NCBI GenBank assembly: GCA_001820055.1
Contig: MHOK01000021.1
Location: 1 to 33,983, forward strand
DNA length: 33,983 bases
Direction: 5' to 3'
Source of the DNA: Candidatus Spechtbacteria bacterium RIFCSPLOWO2_12_FULL_38_22
GTDB lineage: Bacteria > Patescibacteriota > Minisyncoccia > Spechtbacterales > 2-12-FULL-38-22
The position numbers were made by a program, and so were the translations under genes. The notes below the pieces were generated by a model. That model did not search any database. It saw only the letters and a program-made list of their open reading frames with translations, and was not told the DNA's origin. Numbering within the stretch: position 1 is the stretch's first letter; every line of letters starts with the position of its first letter. Of the stretch, positions 15,488-21,573 are shown piece after piece.

Positions 15488-16542
15488 TTTTTTAATATAT
15501 ATAACTGTTCCTTAACGTGTTTTTTTGTTTTGCTTGCCCCGTTATTGTTGCTTTTAAAACGTGGGTATTCAAATTCACTTAATTCAACTTGACCATATTG
15601 GGCCAATGTAGATATTATTTTTTTTTGAGGCATTATGCCCTCCGTGTTATAGCTCAAAATCAAGGCTCCGCAGTTTGCTTTTTTTGCTATTTTTGAAAGT
15701 TCACCTAATGCAGATTCTGGATTACAAAAATTAGATTTTTGATTACTATAATCCCTTAAACCGGTTACTCCTTTTATTTTCGGGTTGTCATACTTTGATA
15801 TCGTTTCTAACAAATGATAGTTTGGCGCATATTGCCTCTGATTATATGGGGGGTCAAGATAATATATATCCGCTTTTATTTTATCTACAAGATCTACTGA
15901 ATTGACATTAAACGCATAATTTTCTTTTTTGTTTACTATTTGAGGAACGCCACGTAATTTTAATGGCTTAAGCGCTCTTACGTCCCATTTTTTTTGAAAT
16001 GCTCCATAAACACCGGTGATATTTGCATAGAAAGGAGCAGTTTCAATAAGACAGGCCACCAATATAAAATACTCATTTTGAGTTACTAACTTTTCCTTCC
16101 GCCAAATTTCAATTTGCTGCCTGATTGCATCTATTCTTTTACCATTTTCGTTAGTAAAATACATTCTTGCTTGTTTTAATCCAGACGTCCCAGCCGGCGT
16201 ATAATTCTTGTAAATAAATCCTTCAACCGGGTCAATCTGATTTAAATACTCAACAACCAGCAATAAGGGCGAAGAAAAAAGAAAACCGCTCTTAATGCTA
16301 ATTTTATTAAGAAGTTTGCTGAATTTTGGTTCTTCGTTATTTACAATATACGCCTGCTGCAAAACATACGAAAAATGTAGTAAATCTGACGAAAAAATTT
16401 GATAACCCAATTTTTTGAAATACTTACCAACACTTGCAGTCCCAGCAAAAAAATCAAAGAACGAATTTCCTTGAATGTTCTTTGATTGCATTACTTGGTG
16501 TATTTTATTAACCAAATTTTCTTTATTACCAATAAACCTCAT
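15484..16542 (-). CDS. D12-class DNA adenine methyltransferase
   Basis: A 352-residue N6-adenine methyltransferase. Motif I is FAGTASVG (32-39) near an N-terminal MRFIGNKENLVNKI. The catalytic motif IV is DPPYN (230-234) within YLDPPYNQRQYAPNYHLLETI, with GVTGLRDYSNQKSNFC after it. This family is typically one half of a modification pair for an asymmetric site. Start ATG 16542 is separated by one base from the previous stop (TAGTATG). It is probably responsible for one strand of the site recognised by the neighbouring nuclease. Confidence 0.9.
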   Translation of the reverse strand: MRFIGNKENLVNKIHQVMQSKNIQGNSFFDFFAGTASVGKYFKKLGYQIFSSDLLHFSYVLQQAYIVNNEEPKFSKLLNKISIKSGFLFSSPLLLVVEYLNQIDPVEGFIYKNYTPAGTSGLKQARMYFTNENGKRIDAIRQQIEIWRKEKLVTQNEYFILVACLIETAPFYANITGVYGAFQKKWDVRALKPLKLRGVPQIVNKKENYAFNVNSVDLVDKIKADIYYLDPPYNQRQYAPNYHLLETISKYDNPKIKGVTGLRDYSNQKSNFCNPESALGELSKIAKKANCGALILSYNTEGIMPQKKIISTLAQYGQVELSEFEYPRFKSNNNGASKTKKHVKEQLYILKK

Positions 16543-16543
16543 A

Positions 16544-17464
16544 CTATGTAGAATAATTCGTTATAAGCACCTCCACACTTGCATTTCTGTCCCTTACACG
16601 GGTTTGATAGTTAGAATTTGAATAATTGAAATCAATATAATTTATTCTGTAATTGTCCTTCTCTGAAATCCATTTTTTTAAAACATCATTTGATTTTCCT
16701 TTATGGTCTATGACATTTGATAAGGCAAATCTTATTCCCTTTTTGTTTAATTCATCTAATCTTTCTAATAAAGCGGTCTCCTCTTTCTCCGACCAACCCT
16801 TAAAACCCCTTTTCCCATCATTGTAAGTTCCTGTTGTTATAAGATACGGAGGATCACAATAGACAAAATCATTGTTAGACAAAAAAGAAAAATCAAATTC
16901 TTCAAAACAAATACCAGATAAGACAACGTCCAAATCTTTTAATCTTAAAATAAATCGCTCTAAATTTTCACGCATTTTATTATTAAAACTGCTTCTCTCC
17001 CTCCCAAATGGGTTATTAAATTCGTGATTATTGTTAAAACGTATTTGATGATTAAAAGAGTAAGCAATAAGAACAAATAAATCTAACGGATTTTTTTGTT
17101 CATTATATAAACTTCTCATTTCCTTATATCCGTCCTCATTTGTTAATGAAAGCTTGAACTGCCTTATCCTTCCATCTATATGCCCTAATATATCGCCAAC
17201 ATCTTGGGACTTAAAGATTTTATACATCTCAATCAAGTAAGTTAAGTTGTCATTTAGGTAGACGTGATCTGCATTTACGTTTATTCCCACATTACAACCA
17301 CCAGCGAATAAATCCACAAAATTACCTATGTTTTTGGGAAAATAAGGCACTATCTGGCCTAAAATCTTATATTTACCTCCAATATAATTTAACGGTGACC
17401 TTATAAAATCACCGACAATAATACTATTTGGAGATAACGGAAATAAATTAAGCTTGGTCTGCAT
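16544..17464 (-). CDS. D12-class (Dam-like) DNA adenine methyltransferase
   Basis: A 306-residue N6-adenine methyltransferase of the Dam/DpnM type: SPLNYIGGKYKI (23-34), motif I DLFAGGCNVG (51-60), catalytic DPPY (204-207) and a late NSNYQTRVRDRNASVEVLITNY. It is clearly a different subfamily from the methyltransferase at 15484-16542, so the pair is not a simple duplication. The start overlaps the stop of the upstream gene by one base (TAATG), indicating translational coupling. Two methyltransferases with one nuclease is the usual layout when the recognition site is asymmetric. Confidence 0.9.
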   Translation of the reverse strand: MQTKLNLFPLSPNSIIVGDFIRSPLNYIGGKYKILGQIVPYFPKNIGNFVDLFAGGCNVGINVNADHVYLNDNLTYLIEMYKIFKSQDVGDILGHIDGRIRQFKLSLTNEDGYKEMRSLYNEQKNPLDLFVLIAYSFNHQIRFNNNHEFNNPFGRERSSFNNKMRENLERFILRLKDLDVVLSGICFEEFDFSFLSNNDFVYCDPPYLITTGTYNDGKRGFKGWSEKEETALLERLDELNKKGIRFALSNVIDHKGKSNDVLKKWISEKDNYRINYIDFNYSNSNYQTRVRDRNASVEVLITNYST

Positions 17465-18603
17465 TATTTTTTAAATTCGTTAAGCTTAAAATCTACTTGA
17501 TATAAATATACTTCAACGTCTTTGAGTTTCTTTAAGGCAAAGTAAAGGCGTTCGTCATAATGTCCGGCTATGATAATTCCTTTTGTCGGTTTTCCGCTTG
17601 TTTTCTTTTCTTCAAGCCAGCCCATATACCTGGTGAGTTGCCCAACCGTGTCGTCGCTGGTTTGGTTCTTTTTTAGCTCTATCACAACATACTGGTCGGT
17701 TTTTTTATCTTTAGCTAAAATATCAATAATACCTATATCAGTTCTATACTGCTGACTTACCAGTTCACCATTTTCCTCTATTAAATCATATTTATTGCCA
17801 AATTCTGTCTTGTCCCAATTTTCTATAATAAAATCCTCCAACTGGCTCTCCATATAGAATAAGCTGGGATCGCTAATTTCTTGACTTACTGTAGGGAATG
17901 ATGCTTGAACCTCTTCTTCTGCTTCTATTTTGCTAACTTTCCAAAAAGATTTGAACTCTGCAGAGTAAGCGAAAACCGATACGGTTCTTGCCGAATAATG
18001 AATACCCGCGTTTTCAAAAAATTTTATAATATCACTGTTTGAAGCGGCTATTTTATTACCAATATCCTCTGACGAAAAATCTACGGTCTGTATACCAAGA
18101 AACGAACATAATTTTTCCCTATCATTCAAGGAAATAATGCTCAAATTATTAACCGGATAAAATGCCGCCAGCATTGCCCCCAGAGCATTTCCGCTTGGTC
18201 CTGTTAAATTATTTATATGTTTTTCTTCGTTAAGCTTGTATAGCTCATTTATATACCCAGCTTTTTGGGTCGTATCCTCTTCAAGAAAAATTTTATTTAA
18301 TAAGCTTGAAAATTCTTTACGAGCTTTTATACCGTTAAACATTCTTCTCCAAGCCCCTTGTGCAACCATAGCTCGTGCTACTGCTTCGCTTTCGCGGGTA
18401 TTACCACGCCCATTTCTATCTAAAATTCGTATAATTTGATCAACCTCGGCATCGTTCAGCTCGCTATTACCGTCCGCTAAAATCTTATTATCCCAAAAAT
18501 CTCTAAACAGCTGACTTTGTTTCACCCAAATAGCATCCTTTGATTCAACATCATATATAGCAAGGAAGTTATTAAATAATTGTTTTAATTCTTGTTTCTC
18601 CAT
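17464..18603 (-). CDS. NucS-like C-terminal nuclease domain protein of the restriction operon
   Basis: A 379-residue protein. The C-terminal part (about 250-375) is NucS/DUF91-like PD-(D/E)xK: MESQLEDFIIENW, then RTDIGIIDILAKD (D294), YVVIELKKNQ (E309, K311) and GQLTRYMGWL. The N-terminal 230 residues form an unrecognised helical region (DAEVDQIIRILDRNGRGNTRESEA...). Proteins with this C-terminus are frequent partners in restriction loci and may act as accessory nuclease or specificity factor; which of the two nuclease-fold proteins cuts the modified site's unmethylated form is open. It is the first gene of the operon, starting at ATG 18603. No clear promoter was found upstream. Confidence 0.7.
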   Translation of the reverse strand: MEKQELKQLFNNFLAIYDVESKDAIWVKQSQLFRDFWDNKILADGNSELNDAEVDQIIRILDRNGRGNTRESEAVARAMVAQGAWRRMFNGIKARKEFSSLLNKIFLEEDTTQKAGYINELYKLNEEKHINNLTGPSGNALGAMLAAFYPVNNLSIISLNDREKLCSFLGIQTVDFSSEDIGNKIAASNSDIIKFFENAGIHYSARTVSVFAYSAEFKSFWKVSKIEAEEEVQASFPTVSQEISDPSLFYMESQLEDFIIENWDKTEFGNKYDLIEENGELVSQQYRTDIGIIDILAKDKKTDQYVVIELKKNQTSDDTVGQLTRYMGWLEEKKTSGKPTKGIIIAGHYDERLYFALKKLKDVEVYLYQVDFKLNEFKK

Positions 18604-18688
18604 AAATTACAGTTTTAATGAAATATAGGTTTCGTATCCTCCACTCCGGGTTCAGCAATTGCTCTTCGGAGGCGTTCAATTGCGTCAT
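18572..18688 (-). pseudogene. Possible N-terminal remnant of a phage terminase-like protein
   Basis: An overlapping frame reads MTQLNASEEQLLNPEWRI and then RNLYFIKTVIYG before ending inside the restriction operon. The phrase LLNPEWRxRNLYxI resembles the N-terminus of some phage terminase large subunits as I remember them. It is only 38 codons and overlaps a real gene start, so it may be chance. The 424-base stretch 18604-19027 otherwise holds only the coding remnant at 18880-19080. Confidence 0.2.
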
Positions 18689-18879
18689 CCCCTCTTGTGT
18701 CAGCCGGTCTATCCAACTCTGTGGATTGCTTGTCGGTTGTAATTAGAATTGGTCTTGCGTTTTCTTATAAATGTTTCTGTATTATTTTCCATATCATTTT
18801 TATCCTAACATAAATCCGCCTTATTCGGGCGAGTTTTCTCTAAAAAATACTTATCGCAGAGTCCAGAATTTTACGATAG

Positions 18880-19080
18880 TGTATATTACCAAACTGGGCC
18901 TTGCGTGAAAAGTGGTTAGAATCAAATTATGCAAGAAGCACAGCTTTGGAAACAGCGAAGGAGGAAACGTCTTTAGTGTGGGAACAAATTTTGCCACTTG
19001 ATTACCCAGAGTTTTTATACGTGATTATTAGCGAAAAAATCCAAGTTCATCGTGCAGAAACACCGCAATTACCGCAATGA
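18880..19080 (+). pseudogene. Coding remnant (LREKWLESNYARS...), copy B
   Basis: An open frame without a usable start follows a TAG at 18877. From 18901 it reads LREKWLESNYARSTALETAK and continues through LPLDYPEFLYVIISEKI to a TGA at 19078, 59 residues. The first ten codons are near-synonymous with copy A at 11948. The end overlaps the membrane-protein gene on the other strand. It looks like the C-terminal remainder of a lost gene that I do not recognise. Confidence 0.4.
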
Positions 19081-19360
19081 GATAGAAAGCAATAATAATA
19101 AGTGCGAGTACTGCCAACCCTTTTATTGTTACCTCGCTAAAGGGAGAAATTTTCAGTAGCCATTTTCCGAGTCTTGTTCGCCACCATATTTCCAAAACTT
19201 TATACGCTACTACCAATGCCACTCCCCATATCGAAAACGCTATTGCAGATGCCAACGTCGTTTCTAACCCTTTGCTTAATTCAACTCTTCCGGTAATTAG
19301 AAGAGAAAGCCCTATTAAGGCCAATGCGATTATGGTTGCTATTGCTGTTGGGGTATTCAT
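19028..19360 (-). CDS. Small integral membrane protein, three transmembrane helices
   Basis: From ATG 19360 the protein has 110 residues and three hydrophobic stretches: TAIATIIALALIGLSLLI, a second in SAIAFSIWGVALVVAYKVL, and a third in GLAVLALIIIAFYLIAVIAVF. A basic WWRTRLGKWLLK loop lies between the second and third. No family is recognised. I chose ATG 19360 rather than the upstream start at 19417, because the extra residues are polar and overlap no family feature. Three-helix proteins are common on plasmids and phages (holins, conjugation or exclusion proteins), but nothing here decides the role. Confidence 0.55.
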   Translation of the reverse strand: MNTPTAIATIIALALIGLSLLITGRVELSKGLETTLASAIAFSIWGVALVVAYKVLEIWWRTRLGKWLLKISPFSEVTIKGLAVLALIIIAFYLIAVIAVFLHDELGFFR

Positions 19361-19425
19361 ATTAATTAGCTCTTGATACAAGCAAAAAGGTTTTATTGGA
19401 TTATCAGAATGACCCAAATTTAAAC

Positions 19426-19499
19426 GAGTATAGTAACACGATAAAAAAAGAGTTTTCCAACACTATAAAAAAGATGAGTTTTCTTACACGATAAAAAAA
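19426..19499 (+). repeat. Iteron-like array 1, three copies
   Basis: Three copies of a 23-24 bp unit lie at 19426-19449, 19450-19472 and 19476-19499. Each starts GAGT(A/T)T, has ACAC(G/T)ATA near the middle and ends in an A-run. Spacing is close to two helical turns. The last is followed by GCGAAGCTGA, echoed after array 2 (GGCGAAGTTGA). Such arrays are typical binding sites for plasmid replication initiators. Confidence 0.7.
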
Positions 19500-19599
19500 G
19501 CGAAGCTGATGTGTGAGAATTTTGCGGAGGAATATCTTTATTTAGGAAGGCACGTTGCAGGCGCCATCTTCAATCTAAAAAATTGTGTGTGATAAGCCC

Positions 19600-19626
19600 C
19601 AAACAAAAAGCCCACCACCAGGTAGG
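19600..19626 (-). terminator. Intrinsic terminator on the reverse strand
   Basis: CCTACC and GGTGGG pair around a TGGT loop, followed on the reverse strand by CTTTTTGTTT. It would end a leftward transcript coming from the hairpin-rich segment 19641-19790. Confidence 0.5.
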
Positions 19627-19640
19627 ACCTTGCGGCCCAA

Positions 19641-19739
19641 CATACGAGTTTCCTCGTATGGCGCAATCAGCGACCCTGATGATGGGGTGTTTGTGCTGAT
19701 TGCGTCTTGTTAACCATATCTCGCAGTTTAAACTGTGAG
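19641..19739. other. Three strong hairpins between the iteron arrays (candidate origin or structured RNA)
   Basis: Hairpin 1 is CATACGAG/CTCGTATG (19641-19660, loop TTTC). Hairpin 2 is GCAATCAGC/GCTGATTGC (19663-19671 with 19695-19703). Hairpin 3 is CTCGCAGTTT/AAACTGTGAG (19720-19739). They fill most of the non-coding gap between iteron arrays 1 and 2. No ORF covers them. A reverse-strand promoter-like pair (TTGCAG 19792-19787, TATAAA 19771-19766, 15-bp spacing) and the terminator at 19600-19626 would bracket a transcript of about 155 nt. Either a replication origin with secondary structure or a small antisense-type RNA fits. Confidence 0.5.
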
Positions 19740-19870
19740 GGTTAGGTCTGTTTATTTAATTCGTTTTTATAATAGCAGAAATAGACCTGCAAGAAAAGAA
19801 AGCTCTAACTTGAGCCTTAGATACCACAAGAGAAACTCCACTTGCTTATGAGAAGGACGAAGACTTGAGT

Positions 19871-19915
19871 GAGTTTTCTCACACTATAAAAAAGAGTTTA
19901 GTAACACTATAAAAA
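19871..19915 (+). repeat. Iteron-like array 2, two copies
   Basis: Copies at 19871-19893 and 19894-19915 match array 1 (GAGTTT, then ACACTATA and an A-run). They lie 30 bases upstream of the promoter for the small-protein/Rep-like operon, so an initiator binding here could also repress that promoter, as is usual for iteron plasmids. Confidence 0.7.
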
Positions 19916-19944
19916 GGGCGAAGTTGAATAGGAGTATAGTACCT

Positions 19945-19972
19945 TTGCAAAATATCTTATACTTGTTATAAT
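19945..19972 (+). promoter_or_regulatory. Sigma-70 promoter of the Rep-like operon
   Basis: TTGCAA (19945-19950) and the perfect -10 TATAAT (19967-19972) are 16 bases apart. Transcription would start near 19980 and run into a 170-nt structured leader before the ATG at 20151. Confidence 0.75.
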
Positions 19973-20026
19973 GAATGAGTCAGAAAAATTTAGTTAGAAA
20001 CCGTTTTCGCTGGGAGATGTCCGGCG

Positions 20027-20150
20027 GTCACAACAAGTGACAAATGTTACCGGGTTTCGAAACAAAATAGTAATTGAAAAATTGCTGTTCTGTTTTAGAA
20101 CCCGGTTTTGTTTTGTCACAACAAAATCGGGGTCTATAAGTCCCGATTTT
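20027..20150 (+). promoter_or_regulatory. Structured leader with a hairpin abutting the start codon
   Basis: Three hairpins occur in order: GTCAC/GTGAC (20027-20041); ACCGGGTT/AACCCGGT (20049-20056 with 20099-20106); and AAAATCGGG/CCCGATTTT (20123-20131 with 20142-20150). The last ends immediately before ATG 20151 and carries a T-run, so it could act as attenuator or block ribosome access. GTCACAACAA occurs twice (20027 and 20115). Translational or transcriptional control of the Rep-like operon is inferred. Confidence 0.5.
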
Positions 20151-20309
20151 ATGTTATCTACAAAACGAATAAAAGAGCTGCTAAAAAAGCCGGATATGCC
20201 GGACGAGGAAGCAGAAGAATTACGAGATCGGGCTTTAGGCCTTGCGGAAATTGCCTTTGCCAAATGGTCAGCAGAAAAAATAAATAAAGAAAAAAATGAA
20301 GAGGCTTAA
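20151..20309 (+). CDS. Small helical protein, 52 residues, first gene of the Rep-like operon
   Basis: From ATG 20151 the protein reads MLSTKRIKELLKKPDMPD and then EEAEELRDRALGLAEIAFAKW, with a Lys/Glu-rich tail. It looks like two amphipathic helices around a 'PDMPDEEAEELRD' turn. I believe similar short 'sDEEaeelRd.l..laeia' proteins occur near recombinases on mobile elements, but cannot check. The longer frame from 20037 would start inside the structured leader, so I prefer this start. It overlaps the next gene by 14 bases, which indicates translational coupling. A role in copy control or regulation is only a guess. Confidence 0.55.
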   Translation: MLSTKRIKELLKKPDMPDEEAEELRDRALGLAEIAFAKWSAEKINKEKNEEA

Positions 20310-20832
20310 AAATACCCACCTAGACAATAAAGCCATTCAAAAATTTGGCCACACAATAGCAAGCCAAGGGTATACGCAAGTGCCGAATTTATTATTGGAG
20401 TATCAGAAAGAATTGAAGATAAGCAACTCGGAATTACGCTTATTACTGCATATTCTACAACACAGATGGGATAACAATCCCGGAAAGACACATCCTGCCC
20501 TAAAAAAGTTAATTAAGTTTTCCGGTATGAGTTCTGCAACTATACATAGAGCAAAAGACAAATTGATAGAAAAAGGATACTTGAAGACATTAAAGATGCT
20601 ACGCAATCCGTACAGAACGCATTCATACGACATCACAGGCCTTCTAACGGCCTTGCGCGTAGAATTTCACAGAACAATGCAGAAGAAGTTGGAGTCGGGA
20701 GCTATAAGCAAAAAAGAATACGAGGGTTACCTTGAGGATACAAAACTTGAAATTGAGTATGAAAAATCAAAAAGTGAATTTGATGTGTTCCAAAATGAAA
20801 GTCAGGGGTCTTCCGAAATGAAACACTACTAA
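20296..20832 (+). CDS. Winged-helix replication-initiator-like protein
   Basis: A 178-residue protein. GYTQVPNLLLEYQKELKISNSELRLLLHILQH (residues about 25-56) followed by HPALKKLIKFSGMSSATIHRAKDKLIEKGYLKTL (about 65-98) is a winged helix-turn-helix resembling the N-terminal domain of plasmid/phage replication initiators (RepA_N and DnaD-like starters). The C-terminal third is highly charged and helical. Its position right beside two iteron arrays supports a replication or autoregulation role. No polymerase, helicase or nicking motif is present, so it would recruit host machinery. It could instead be a plain transcription regulator. Confidence 0.55.
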   Translation: MKRLKNTHLDNKAIQKFGHTIASQGYTQVPNLLLEYQKELKISNSELRLLLHILQHRWDNNPGKTHPALKKLIKFSGMSSATIHRAKDKLIEKGYLKTLKMLRNPYRTHSYDITGLLTALRVEFHRTMQKKLESGAISKKEYEGYLEDTKLEIEYEKSKSEFDVFQNESQGSSEMKHY

Positions 20833-20894
20833 TACTTAAGTATAAGAATCACTATACTTCTTATAACGGGTTCAATGTATTAAAGATTTAATAC
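20832..20894. repeat. Two short perfect palindromes after the Rep-like gene
   Basis: ATACTTAAGTAT (20832-20843) and GTATTAAA-GA-TTTAATAC (20877-20894) lie between the Rep-like stop and the next small gene. They may be operators or a weak terminator; there is no T-run long enough to be sure. Confidence 0.4.
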
Positions 20895-20940
20895 AAAAAT
20901 AAATGGTCGCTTAATAGATTTAATTTATAAAAACAAAACT

Positions 20941-21093
20941 ATGAACAAAAAACAAAAATTGTCGCTGACCGAAGAAGAAATTCTTAGAATTAAACTTGGG
21001 ACCTTTGCGGAATTTGATAACCAATTGAGAAGAGAACGCGTACTACAAGGATTGAAACGTAAAAGATTACAAAAAAAAGACGTGTCAGCGTAG
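20941..21093 (+). CDS. 50-residue protein resembling the long-helix segment of serine recombinases
   Basis: ATG 20941 to TAG 21091. The protein reads MNKKQKLSLTEEEILRIKL and then GTFAEFDNQLRRERVLQGLK with a basic tail. The middle aligns with residues 124-146 of the recombinase encoded 600 bases downstream (ASFAEFDNEMRKERCSDGMR), sharing FAEFDN, R-x-ER and a Gly. In serine recombinases this is the beginning of the long helix that carries the dimer interface. It may be a shrunken gene remnant or a free helix peptide able to pair with the recombinase. The start context ACAAAACTATG is the same as that of the recombinase and rpmI. Confidence 0.55.
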   Translation: MNKKQKLSLTEEEILRIKLGTFAEFDNQLRRERVLQGLKRKRLQKKDVSA

Positions 21094-21135
21094 GAGTGTA
21101 CCGATGCTGAACCCATTTAACCTAAACACACCAAA

Positions 21136-21408
21136 ATGTCTGCTAACCATCAAATTATTGAGAATGAGGGCGTATCTATAAGCAAGAAGCGCCTCGCTAA
21201 AATCAAAAAGAAAACATTAACCTACAAAGGCAATGTTTATGGCTTTAATATTTATTGCCGTCATTGCAATCGAACAGTGTTTACAAGTTCGCAAATCATC
21301 GAGGGAAGACGAACTGACAACGAACAAAAAGGTTATAGAGATTGGATAGTTTTATGCACGAATTGCTGGAAAATAATCGACAGTGGTAAAAAAATTCATT
21401 TGATATAG
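21136..21408 (+). CDS. Small zinc-ribbon-like protein, 90 residues
   Basis: MSANHQIIENEGVSISKKRL is followed by a basic stretch, then two Cys pairs, YCRHCN (residues about 41-46) and LCTNCW (about 74-79). Spacing of about 30 residues fits a zinc ribbon. No catalytic residues are visible and no family is recognised. It lies between the recombinase-helix peptide and the recombinase, all in one direction, and is probably an element gene (DNA- or protein-binding accessory factor, by inference). Confidence 0.55.
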   Translation: MSANHQIIENEGVSISKKRLAKIKKKTLTYKGNVYGFNIYCRHCNRTVFTSSQIIEGRRTDNEQKGYRDWIVLCTNCWKIIDSGKKIHLI

Positions 21409-21434
21409 GCCTATGGAACTGTTATAGTTAGGGC

Positions 21435-21544
21435 GTTGACCCAATCATATATTTGTCCGATTTTTTTAATGCTGACCTTAAAGCGGCGCCTGCCAGCATT
21501 ACTACCTTCGGGCAAGTGGTTGGGTCAACCAGGCGTCGCTTTAA
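21435..21544 (+). promoter_or_regulatory. Leader with mutually exclusive hairpins before the recombinase
   Basis: Three inverted-repeat pairs interlock. Pair a is GTTGACCCAA (21435-21444) with TTGGGTCAAC (21520-21529). Pair b is TAATGCTG (21467-21474) with CAGCATTA (21494-21501). Pair c is TTAAAGCGGCGCCTG (21478-21492) with CAGGCGTCGCTTTAA (21530-21544), having a single G-U. The left arm of c lies in the loop of b while its right arm lies outside a. So a+b and c cannot form fully at once. It lies 29 bases before the recombinase ATG and may be an RNA switch or a recombination site with alternative cruciforms. Confidence 0.6.
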
Positions 21545-21573
21545 TGTTGAAAGAAATTAACCAAAACAAAACT

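Noticed and set aside
18689-18840. Small reverse-strand gene in the region upstream of the restriction operon
   Set aside because: Open frames exist (for example one ending in EPGVEDTKPIFH) but have no start codon, ribosome-binding site or recognisable homologue.
20037-20150. N-terminal extension of the 52-residue protein
   Set aside because: The added residues are encoded by the hairpin leader and have no protein-like pattern; ATG 20151 is more reasonable.
21435-21544. Integron attC site
   Set aside because: The outer arms GTTGACC/GGTCAAC break the GTTRRRY/RYYYAAC core rule, and no tyrosine integrase is nearby.
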